A stretch of 7,550 nucleotides of DNA from an uncultured Eubacteriales bacterium (GTDB taxonomy: Bacteria; Bacillota; Clostridia; Oscillospirales; Oscillospiraceae), in NCBI GenBank assembly GCA_900555795.1, contig USMP01000057.1:1-7550 (forward strand). Direction: 5' to 3'. The notes under the pieces were generated by a model. The model was not told where the DNA came from, ran no database searches, and was given only the letters and a program-made list of their open reading frames with translations. A program made the position numbers and the translations under genes. Below, in pieces: positions 1 to 6,143 of this stretch (position 1 is the first letter of the stretch; every line of letters starts with the position of its first letter).

Positions 1-778
1 CCGCCATGCCCAGATCCTCCACATCCTCCACCCGGACATTGCACCCCTCCCCCACGCCGCAGCGCAGGGTTTCAAAGGGCAGTTCCAGCGTGCAGAGCAG
101 CGGGTCGTCCCCATTCAGTACCGCTGTGCCCCCGGGAGCCAGATGTTCAAAAATTTCGCTTTTGGCCCGCAGAATCCCCTGGCGGCTGCCCAGGTACTCC
201 ATATGGGCGTCGCCAATATTGGTGATGACGGCGATGTCGGGCCGGATGAGGCTGCCCAGATAGCGGATCTGGCCAAAGCTGTCCATGCCGGTCTCAATCA
301 CCGCCGCCCGGTGGGCCGCCTCCAGTTCCAGCAGGGTCATGGGCGCGCCGATATCGCCGTTCAGATTTCCCCGGGTCTTCAGAGTGGTGAGCCCCTGGCT
401 GAGGACGGAGGCGATGAGTTCCTTGGTGGTGGTCTTTCCCACGCTGCCGGTGATCTGCACCATCCGAGGGGAAAACAGTCCCCGGTACCAGCCGGCCAGA
501 GCCCCCAGGGCTTTTTTTGTGTCTGTTACCAGGACATAGGCCCGGTCTGGCCGCAGCTGCTCCGGCAGCCGGGCGCACAGGCACCCCACCGCCCCCGCCT
601 CCAGGGCCTTGGAAATATAGTCGTGGCCGTCGAACCGCTCCCCCGCCAGGGGGACGAACCAGTCTCCTGCGGCAACGGAGCGGCTGTCAGTGGATATGCG
701 GCAGGCGGTCAGATCATCAGGGCCGTACAGCCGGCCGCCCACGGCGGCGCAGATCCCGCCCGCAGTGATGGGTCTCAT
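1..778 (-). CDS. murF: UDP-N-acetylmuramoyl-tripeptide--D-alanyl-D-alanine ligase (MurF), 3' end off window
   Basis: MurF is the cytoplasmic ATP-dependent ligase that joins D-Ala-D-Ala to UDP-MurNAc-tripeptide, the last soluble step of the peptidoglycan precursor. About 259 residues are visible of the usual 450 or so; the C-terminal domain lies beyond the left edge. Seen in the translation: an N-terminal Mur domain with STDSR (residues 29-33) and FDGHDYI (49-55), then the ATP-binding loop TGSVGKTTTK (110-119; the family usually has TGSNGKT, so Val replaces Asn), then KTRGNLNGDIG, an ETGM...GQIRYL stretch and NIGDAHMEYLG typical of the central domain. The ATG at 778 is preceded by AAGGGGGTG (784-792), 8 of 9 matches to an ideal ribosome binding site, which overlaps the ddl stop codon. 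It lies 12 bases downstream of ddl with no room for a promoter, so the two are very probably co-transcribed. The family call is secure. Confidence 0.95.
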   Translation of the reverse strand, partial: MRPITAGGICAAVGGRLYGPDDLTACRISTDSRSVAAGDWFVPLAGERFDGHDYISKALEAGAVGCLCARLPEQLRPDRAYVLVTDTKKALGALAGWYRGLFSPRMVQITGSVGKTTTKELIASVLSQGLTTLKTRGNLNGDIGAPMTLLELEAAHRAAVIETGMDSFGQIRYLGSLIRPDIAVITNIGDAHMEYLGSRQGILRAKSEIFEHLAPGGTAVLNGDDPLLCTLELPFETLRCGVGEGCNVRVEDVEDLGMA

Positions 779-790
779 CTCTCCACCCCC

Positions 791-1846
791 TTACCGGCGG
801 CGCTGGGCCAGGGACAGCTGGATGATTTTCTCACACAGCGCCCCATACTCCAGGCCGATGGCCGCGGCCTCCTTGGGCAGAAGGCTGGCGGGAGTCAGCC
901 CCGGCAGGGTGTTGATCTCCAGGCACCAGGCTTCCCCGGCGGCATCCAGGATAAAGTCCGTGCGGCTGTAGGCCGACAGGCCCAGCGCCCGGTGCAGGGC
1001 CAGGGCCCGCTCCCCCATCTCACGCCACTGCTCCTCCGTAATCTGGGCGGGGCACACCTCCAGGCTGCCCCCCTCCTGGTATTTGGCCTCGTAGTCGAAG
1101 TAGACGCCGGTCTGGGGAATGATCTCCACCGCCGGAAGGTACTCCTCCCCCAGCACGCCCACGGTAATCTCCCTGCCGTGGAGTTTCTCCTCCACGATGA
1201 TATGTCCCCCGTACCCCAGCAGTTCCTCCAGCGCCGCCGCCAGTTCCTCCCGGGTGTCCGGCAGGGCCACCCCCAGGGAGGAGCCCCCGTCAATGGTCTT
1301 GACAGCGCAGGGCACCGGCAGTTCCGCAGTCAGCCGGGGTATGTCCTCCCGGCTGTAGCGCACCTCCCGCCAGGGCGCCGTGGGAATGCCCGCGTGCTCC
1401 ATAAACTGCTTGGTGACGGCCTTGTTCATGGCCATGCCGGAGGAGAGGTAGCCCGCCCCGGTGTAGGGGATGCCCATGAGGTCAAAGGCGGCCTGGACCC
1501 GGCCATCCTCCCCGCAGGCCCCGTGGAGTCCCAGAAACACCACGTCCGCCAGGGCGCAGATCTCCAGCACTCCCGGCCCGAAGAGGCTGGGGGACTGGCC
1601 GGCCCGGCTGCGGCGCACCGCCTCCAGGTCCGGGGCGGTCTTCTCAATGACCGCCCCGCCGCAGCGGCCGTCCGGGGCGTCAAAGAGGCTCTCCAACGCT
1701 CCGCCGCAGCCCTCCAGGCCCAAAAACATATCCACCAGCACCGCCCGGTGCCCCCGCTGGCGCAGAGCACGGCACACGCTGGTCCCCGTCACCAGAGACA
1801 CGTTTCGCTCCGAGGACAGACCCCCGGCTAAGACCACAATTTTCAA
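791..1846 (-). CDS. ddl: D-alanine--D-alanine ligase
   Basis: An ATP-grasp ligase that makes D-Ala-D-Ala in the cytoplasm for MurF, which is encoded directly downstream. With a TTG start at 1846 it has 351 residues, normal for the longer Firmicutes/VanA-like Ddl forms. Motifs seen: GGLSSERNVS (8-17, the substrate-binding Glu is E13), LHGACGEDG (107-115), MAMNK (138-142, ATP-binding Lys K142; Asn stands where Asp is usual), AVKTIDGGSSLGV (181-193), FDYEAKY (250-256, the omega-loop Tyr expected of D-Ala-D-Ala rather than D-Ala-D-Lac enzymes), SRTDF (294-298) and LEINTLPGLTPASLLP (309-324) with metal ligands E310 and N312. The frame is open to another TTG at 1870, but that one has no ribosome binding site. 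GAGGAG at 1856-1861 sits 9 bases before the TTG at 1846, and the protein then begins MKIVVLAGG as in homologues. A promoter lies at 1908-1936. Confidence 0.95.
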   Translation of the reverse strand: MKIVVLAGGLSSERNVSLVTGTSVCRALRQRGHRAVLVDMFLGLEGCGGALESLFDAPDGRCGGAVIEKTAPDLEAVRRSRAGQSPSLFGPGVLEICALADVVFLGLHGACGEDGRVQAAFDLMGIPYTGAGYLSSGMAMNKAVTKQFMEHAGIPTAPWREVRYSREDIPRLTAELPVPCAVKTIDGGSSLGVALPDTREELAAALEELLGYGGHIIVEEKLHGREITVGVLGEEYLPAVEIIPQTGVYFDYEAKYQEGGSLEVCPAQITEEQWREMGERALALHRALGLSAYSRTDFILDAAGEAWCLEINTLPGLTPASLLPKEAAAIGLEYGALCEKIIQLSLAQRRR

Positions 1847-1855
1847 AGGACAACG

Positions 1856-1861
1856 CTCCTC
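1856..1861 (-). promoter_or_regulatory. Ribosome binding site fixing the ddl TTG start
   Basis: GAGGAG on the minus strand, 9 bases upstream of the TTG at 1846. It argues against the in-frame TTG at 1870, which would place this Shine-Dalgarno sequence inside the coding region and has none of its own. Confidence 0.75.
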
Positions 1862-1878
1862 ACTCGACAAAAATCACT

Positions 1879-1896
1879 CGCTATCCGTACATAGCG
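1879..1896. repeat. Short dyad CGCTAT-N6-ATAGCG in the ddl leader
   Basis: A perfect 6-base inverted repeat with a 6-base centre. It lies just downstream of the probable ddl transcription start (about 1900), between promoter and ribosome binding site. It could be an operator or a small leader hairpin. There is no run of T after it, so it is not an intrinsic terminator. Confidence 0.4.
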
Positions 1897-1907
1897 ATAC
1901 AGAATAT

Positions 1908-1936
1908 AGTATAGCAGGAAAATTTGGAAATTACAA
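1908..1936 (-). promoter_or_regulatory. Promoter for ddl-murF
   Basis: On the minus strand: -35 TTGTAA (1931-1936), a 17-base spacer, and -10 TATACT (1908-1913) preceded by TGC, which makes an extended -10. Spacing is ideal and the -10 is 5 of 6 to consensus; the -35 is 4 of 6. The expected start is near 1901, giving a leader of about 55 bases before the TTG at 1846. Confidence 0.7.
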
Positions 1937-2106
1937 CCGCAGTCACAAATTGTTCACCGCCATGCGCCCAGGCAGGCGCGCATATGATTTTCCACGGAGG
2001 CCCGGGCCTTCTGCGGGCCATGAACGATGCGGATCTGATGAGCCGGGGCTGGCCGGGTACGGGTCCAGGGGCCGCCAAGTGGAGCATGTTTGTACCGGCC
2101 CCCCTA
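1937..2106. other. G+C-rich spacer between divergent promoters, no gene recognised
   Basis: Part of the 336-base gap between ddl and the lipoprotein gene. These 170 bases lie between the two outward-facing promoters and are as G+C-rich as coding DNA, unlike the A+T-rich promoters on either side. Short open frames cross it on both strands, but none has a credible ribosome binding site or a product I recognise. There is one modest dyad (GGCCCG...CGGGCC around 1999-2020). It may be a decayed gene fragment. Confidence 0.3.
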
Positions 2107-2135
2107 TTGACAAATCCCACGCATTGTGCTATACT
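2107..2135 (+). promoter_or_regulatory. Strong promoter for the lipoprotein gene
   Basis: Perfect -35 TTGACA (2107-2112), a 17-base spacer, -10 TATACT (2130-2135) preceded by TGC (extended -10). This is the best sigma-A-type promoter in the window. The start is expected near 2142, leaving about 40 bases before the ATG at 2183. Confidence 0.85.
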
Positions 2136-2144
2136 ATATATAGC
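2128..2144. promoter_or_regulatory. Inverted repeat GCTATA-N5-TATAGC over the -10, candidate operator
   Basis: A perfect 6-base dyad (2128-2133 and 2139-2144) covering the -10 box and probable start of the lipoprotein promoter. A repressor bound here would block RNA polymerase directly. Part of the symmetry is the A+T richness of any -10 region, so chance is a real alternative. No regulator gene is adjacent. Confidence 0.35.
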
Positions 2145-2182
2145 ATAGTAATGAAAACTTGCCGTCTGTAGGAGGATATCTG

Positions 2183-3244
2183 ATGAAAAAGCGAAATAAG
2201 CTGTTCTGCGCGGCGCTGGCCGCGCTTATGCTGCTGACCGCCTGCTCCGGCAGGGCAGGCTCCGCCCCCCAAAAGGAGGCGGGAGAAATTGTTCTCTACG
2301 GGGAGGCCCACGGCGTGGAGGCAATTTTGGAGAAGGAACTGGAGCTGTGGAAGGACTGCTACCACACCAAGGGAATGCGCCATCTCTTTGTGGAACTGCC
2401 CTACTTTACCGCCGCGTACTTAAACCTCTGGATGGAACAGGAGGATGACGCCATTCTCACCGCTGTTTACGGCGATTGGGTCGGCACTTCCGTCCACGTG
2501 CCGGCAGTGCGGGACTTCTATGCCGCCATTAAGGAGCAGTGCCCGGAGACGGTGTTCCACGGTACGGATGTGGGCCACCAATACGACACCACCGGCAAGC
2601 GGTTCCTGCACCATCTGGAGAAAAACGGCCAGGCGGACACGGAGCCGTACCGCCTGACCCTGGAGGCCATCCAGCAGGGAAAGACCTACTATCAAAAGCA
2701 GGACGACGCCTATCGGGAAAATGCCATGGTGGAAAATTTCATTCGGGAGTACGACGCGCTGGAGGGGGAGAGCGTCATGGGTATCTACGGCGCGGCCCAC
2801 ACCACTTTAGAGGGTGCCGCCTGGGGCACGGAGGACACCCCCACCATGGCATCCCAGTTGCAGGGCATATACGGCGAGGCTCTGCGCACAGAGGACATCA
2901 GATGGATCGCCAAGGAGGATATCCAGCCGCTCCGGGTAGACACCCTGACGGTGGGGGGCAAGACGTATCAGGCCTCCTATTTTGGGGAGGAATCCATCAG
3001 CGATTGGTCCATCTATCTCTCCCGGGCCTTCTGGCGGCTGGAGGACGCCTATGGGGACTTCCAGGACGCCCCGGAGGCGGGAGATGTGCTGCCCTATGAT
3101 AATTATCCCATGCTGCTTGAGACGGGCCAGGTATTTGTGGTCGACTACACCGGGCGGGACGGGGCCGTGGAACGCTTCTACTACCGCTCCGACGGGACAC
3201 AGTGGCAGGGCCGCCCCACCACCGTGGCCTTTGTGGTGGAGTAG
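2183..3244 (+). CDS. Putative lipoprotein, erythromycin-esterase/ChaN-like superfamily
   Basis: A 353-residue protein, probably anchored to the outer face of the membrane. The signal peptide has a basic start (MKKRNK), a hydrophobic core and a lipobox LTAC with the lipidated Cys at residue 21. The mature domain shows YGEAHGVE (39-46), FVELPY (69-74), GTDVGHQYD (127-135), YRENAMVENF (177-186) and GIYGAAHT (200-207). This spaced Glu/His pattern (E41, H43, E71, H206) resembles the erythromycin-esterase/ChaN-like fold, whose members include macrolide esterases and haem-binding proteins. Residues from about 270 on form a C-terminal part I do not recognise. The ATG at 2183 is chosen because AGGAGG (2170-2175) lies 7 bases upstream and the signal peptide starts there; an upstream in-frame TTG at 2159 lacks a site. 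It is a single-gene unit with a strong promoter, transcribed away from ddl. Superfamily likely; substrate unknown. Confidence 0.75.
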   Translation: MKKRNKLFCAALAALMLLTACSGRAGSAPQKEAGEIVLYGEAHGVEAILEKELELWKDCYHTKGMRHLFVELPYFTAAYLNLWMEQEDDAILTAVYGDWVGTSVHVPAVRDFYAAIKEQCPETVFHGTDVGHQYDTTGKRFLHHLEKNGQADTEPYRLTLEAIQQGKTYYQKQDDAYRENAMVENFIREYDALEGESVMGIYGAAHTTLEGAAWGTEDTPTMASQLQGIYGEALRTEDIRWIAKEDIQPLRVDTLTVGGKTYQASYFGEESISDWSIYLSRAFWRLEDAYGDFQDAPEAGDVLPYDNYPMLLETGQVFVVDYTGRDGAVERFYYRSDGTQWQGRPTTVAFVVE

Positions 3245-3298
3245 TCGCCCACACACCGCGGGGCGCCCGGGCAGATGTCCGCCGTGCCGCCCCCACAG

Positions 3299-3350
3299 CA
3301 GGGAAAAGGCGTCCCCGGAACCAGCTGGTTCCGGGGACGCCTTTTCCCTG
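3299..3350. terminator. 52-base perfect palindrome, probable bidirectional terminator
   Basis: The two 26-base arms are exactly complementary with no unpaired centre. In RNA the core is GGCGTCCCCGGAACC paired with its complement around AGCT, with AAAA before and TTTT after the stem on both strands. It lies between two convergent genes: 54 bases after the lipoprotein stop and 3 bases after the gdhA stop. A G+C-rich stem followed by T4 in both directions fits an intrinsic terminator shared by both genes. Confidence 0.85.
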
Positions 3351-3353
3351 TTT

Positions 3354-4724
<1,371 letters not shown>

Positions 4725-4756
4725 TCATTTAGTGCAGTGAAATTTTGTTTGCATAT

Positions 4757-4786
4757 AGCATACCGAAAAAGCACCCGGCCGCACAA
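4757..4786 (-). promoter_or_regulatory. Candidate promoter for gdhA
   Basis: Minus strand: TTGTGC (4781-4786), an 18-base spacer, TATGCT (4757-4762). The match is weak (-35 is 3 of 6, -10 is 4 of 6). An overlapping TGCTATATG could act as an extended -10. A second possibility lies further upstream, where two TAAAAT boxes occur at about 4835-4857, but their -35 sequences are poor. Confidence 0.4.
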
Positions 4787-4834
4787 GGCGCATTTCCCCT
4801 AAATTATTGCCCACTATTTCTCTGTTTTTCCTCC

Positions 4835-4857
4835 ATTTTAACCGAAATTTTAAACCG
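4835..4857. repeat. Tandem repeat upstream of gdhA
   Basis: Two near-identical units, ATTTTAACCG (4835-4844) and ATTTTAAACCG (4847-4857), are separated by 2 bases. They are direct repeats 12-13 bases apart, close to one helical turn, which fits a binding site for a dimeric or cooperative regulator of gdhA. This is inference only; the units also contain possible -10 boxes. Confidence 0.35.
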
Positions 4858-4902
4858 TCCGCAGGGAGTTAACAGTTCTCCCTTCTTTCGTCCGCTCCCG
4901 GC

Positions 4903-4942
4903 GCAAAACAAAAAAAGGCCACGCGCAGAGCGCGGGTGTCCG
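4903..4942 (-). terminator. Intrinsic terminator on the minus strand
   Basis: Read on the minus strand, a G+C-rich hairpin (arms around 4918-4927 and 4930-4942, a GCGC/GCGC core with outer CAC/GTG pairs and a small bulge) is followed by T7-G-T4 (4904-4916). It ends minus-strand transcription before the gdhA promoter. No minus-strand gene now ends beside it: the nearest, the acetyltransferase, stops about 490 bases upstream, beyond the DUF3795 gene. Confidence 0.7.
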
Positions 4943-4951
4943 TAAAACAGG

Positions 4952-4990
4952 AAATGCTGCGGATGATTCATCATCCACAGCATTTTTCTT
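4952..4990 (+). terminator. Hairpin terminator on the plus strand, no gene in front
   Basis: Arms 4952-4966 and 4971-4985 pair with one mismatch (C4960/A4977) around a TTCA loop, followed by TTCTT and more T-rich DNA. It is a good plus-strand intrinsic terminator, yet no plus-strand gene lies upstream of it before the palindrome at 3299. It may shield the DUF3795 promoter from read-through or be the tail of a lost gene carried in with this block. Confidence 0.65.
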
Positions 4991-4992
4991 AT

Positions 4993-5020
4993 TTGGCTTA
5001 TTTATTTTACATGCTATACT
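4993..5020 (+). promoter_or_regulatory. Promoter for the DUF3795 gene
   Basis: -10 TATACT (5015-5020) is preceded by TGC, making an extended -10. A -35-like TTGGCT (4993-4998) stands 16 bases upstream (4 of 6). The start is expected near 5027, with a leader of about 45 bases to the ATG at 5073. Confidence 0.65.
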
Positions 5021-5072
5021 AACAACAGGAAATAACCTGACAAATTGGGAATTTAACAAGGAGGAGCAGACA

Positions 5073-5483
5073 ATGAAAATGCCTCAAAAGATGGATATCA
5101 GCATGTTCGCTCCTTTTGGAATGAACTGCATGGTCTGCTATAAGCATTGCTATCATAAAAAGCCATGTGCCGGATGTTTGAACAGCAGCAAAGGGAAACC
5201 GGAACATTGCCGGAAATGTAAAATAAAAGATTGTATCAAAGATAAGGGGGTGACTTATTGCTTTGCATGTTTCGATTATCCATGCAAGCTGATAACTGAT
5301 CTTGAAAAAAGCTACAATAAAAGATATCAGGCAAGTCTTATAAAGAATAGCGAATATGTGCGCCAGCATGGATTGGAAGCATTTATGGAGCAGCAAAAAG
5401 AGACATATACCTGTCCAGAATGTGAGGGAATCCTATCAATCCATGATAGAGAATGCAGTGAGTGTCAAGAAAAATTGAAGTAG
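5073..5483 (+). CDS. Small Cys-rich DUF3795 family protein
   Basis: A 136-residue protein with 15 cysteines. The N-terminal two thirds has the DUF3795 pattern: APFGMNCMVC (13-22; most members have APCG, so Phe replaces the first Cys here), PCAGC (31-35), KPEHCRKCKIKDC (42-54), YCFACFDYPC (62-71) and LEKSYNKRY (77-85). The C-terminus adds a zinc-ribbon-like pair, CPEC (114-117) and CSEC (128-131). The cysteines probably bind zinc or an Fe-S cluster; the function of the family is not established. The ATG at 5073 has AAGGAGG 8 bases upstream (5058-5064). The gene is clearly A+T-rich (about 40% G+C by eye) beside neighbours near 65%, suggesting recent acquisition. It has its own promoter and a hairpin over its stop codon, and converges on the acetyltransferase gene with a 48-base overlap. 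Confidence 0.85.
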   Translation: MKMPQKMDISMFAPFGMNCMVCYKHCYHKKPCAGCLNSSKGKPEHCRKCKIKDCIKDKGVTYCFACFDYPCKLITDLEKSYNKRYQASLIKNSEYVRQHGLEAFMEQQKETYTCPECEGILSIHDRECSECQEKLK

Positions 5484-6035
5484 ACAACTTCCAATTTTTC
5501 GAAGCGCCCGCTGGAAAATCACAGGATTCGGGACAATCTCCAGCCCCTCCGGCCCGGGCGGGAGGGCCGGCAGCACACCCGCCCGATACATCCGGCTCTC
5601 ACCGCCGTCACAGGGGACCATGCACCAAAAGTTCCAGCCGCAGCGCTCGTAGAAGCTGGTGTGGTCCGTCAGCAGGTACAGCGTCTCCAGGCCCAGGCGC
5701 CCCGCGTCCCACCGGACATAGTCCAGCATGCATCTGGCCACACCCCGGCGCCGCCAGGCCGGCTCCACATACACCGCGCACACGTTGGGGGTTAGATCCC
5801 TGCGCGGGTAGAAGTCGTTTTCAATCATCCCCAGTCCCGCCGCAATACCGCCGCCGGCATTCTGGACCACGTACCACTGGGGCACACCGCCGGGGCTCCT
5901 CAGGCAGCTTTCCATGCTCTCCCGGTAAGCTGACACCGGAATACTCCACTTGCCCGCAAACCACTCCGCCGCCGGCTCCACCAGTTCCGGCGCCCGGCGC
6001 AGAGGGGTCAGGCGCAGCGCCGACTCTCGCCCCAT
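5436..6035 (-). CDS. GNAT family N-acetyltransferase with atypical C-terminal tail
   Basis: A cytoplasmic acetyl-CoA-dependent acetyltransferase of 199 residues; the substrate cannot be read from sequence. The fold core is seen in VCAVYVEPAWRRRGVARCML (85-104), with RRRGVA (95-100) as the pyrophosphate-binding loop, then LETLYLLTD (116-124) and FYERCGWNFW (128-137). The domain seems complete near SRMYR (147-151); a 48-residue tail follows that I cannot match to the fold. The last 22 residues or so (178-199) are encoded in the A+T-rich DNA of the DUF3795 gene, so the original 3' end has probably been replaced. The ATG at 6035 is preferred over a GTG at 6041 because AAGGAG (6044-6049) lies 8 bases before the ATG but only 2 before the GTG. 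It has its own promoter at 6069-6097 downstream of the ABC exporter genes. Confidence 0.85.
   Translation of the reverse strand: MGRESALRLTPLRRAPELVEPAAEWFAGKWSIPVSAYRESMESCLRSPGGVPQWYVVQNAGGGIAAGLGMIENDFYPRRDLTPNVCAVYVEPAWRRRGVARCMLDYVRWDAGRLGLETLYLLTDHTSFYERCGWNFWCMVPCDGGESRMYRAGVLPALPPGPEGLEIVPNPVIFQRALRKIGSCLLQFFLTLTAFSIMD
5469..5500. terminator. A+T-rich hairpin over the DUF3795 stop codon
   Basis: GAAAAATTG (5469-5477) pairs perfectly with CAATTTTTC (5492-5500), continuing inward as AAGT/ACTT with one bulged base and a 5-base loop. The TAG stop (5481-5483) starts on the last base of the inner left arm and runs into the loop. The right arm contributes a T5 run on the plus strand and the mirror image does so on the minus strand, so it may work in both directions. 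The stem is low in G+C, so it is probably weaker than the others here. Confidence 0.5.
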
Positions 6036-6043
6036 GCTCACAT

Positions 6044-6049
6044 CTCCTT
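6044..6049 (-). promoter_or_regulatory. Ribosome binding site fixing the acetyltransferase start
   Basis: AAGGAG on the minus strand, 8 bases before the ATG at 6035. An out-of-frame ATGTGA overlaps the spacer, and a GTG at 6041 is too close to be used. Confidence 0.7.
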
Positions 6050-6068
6050 ACTGGATATTTGTACATAG

Positions 6069-6097
6069 AGTATACTCCGGCGGCCCGCCTCTTTCAA
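6069..6097 (-). promoter_or_regulatory. Promoter for the acetyltransferase gene
   Basis: Minus strand: -35 TTGAAA (6092-6097, 5 of 6), a 17-base G+C-rich spacer, -10 TATACT (6069-6074, 5 of 6) within the palindrome GAGTATACTC. It lies between the permease stop and the acetyltransferase ATG, so the latter need not depend on the exporter operon. Confidence 0.75.
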
Positions 6098-6143
6098 CAA
6101 TAATATGGGATGGACGGCGGGGGTGCGTCTATTGCCGCCGCAC

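Noticed and set aside
143..1831. Long open frame of 562 codons on the plus strand
   Set aside because: It runs antisense across murF and ddl. The product is low-complexity, rich in Gly, Gln, Arg and Pro, as expected for the reverse of G+C-rich codons; the minus-strand frames hold complete MurF and Ddl motifs.
1904..2139. Small transposon-like element (MITE) bounded by the 12-base inverted repeat
   Set aside because: The repeats coincide with the two -10 boxes, no matching target duplication is seen outside them, and ddl would have depended on the insertion for its promoter. Paired promoters are the simpler reading.
1924..2148. Possible small protein gene between ddl and the lipoprotein gene (also 1881-2120 on the minus strand)
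   Set aside because: No ribosome binding site, frames cross both promoters, and the products resemble nothing I know.
2151..2171. Mini reading frame MKTCRL in the lipoprotein leader, possible leader peptide
   Set aside because: It has no ribosome binding site and would begin only about 9 bases after the predicted transcript start. Its stop overlaps the real ribosome binding site, but nothing else suggests attenuation.
4850..5059. Minus-strand frame of 69 codons upstream of gdhA
   Set aside because: It passes through two hairpin terminators and the DUF3795 promoter and has no Shine-Dalgarno sequence.
5019..5396. Minus-strand frame of 125 codons opposite the DUF3795 gene
   Set aside because: It is the antisense of a gene with a clear Cys pattern, a good ribosome binding site and a promoter.
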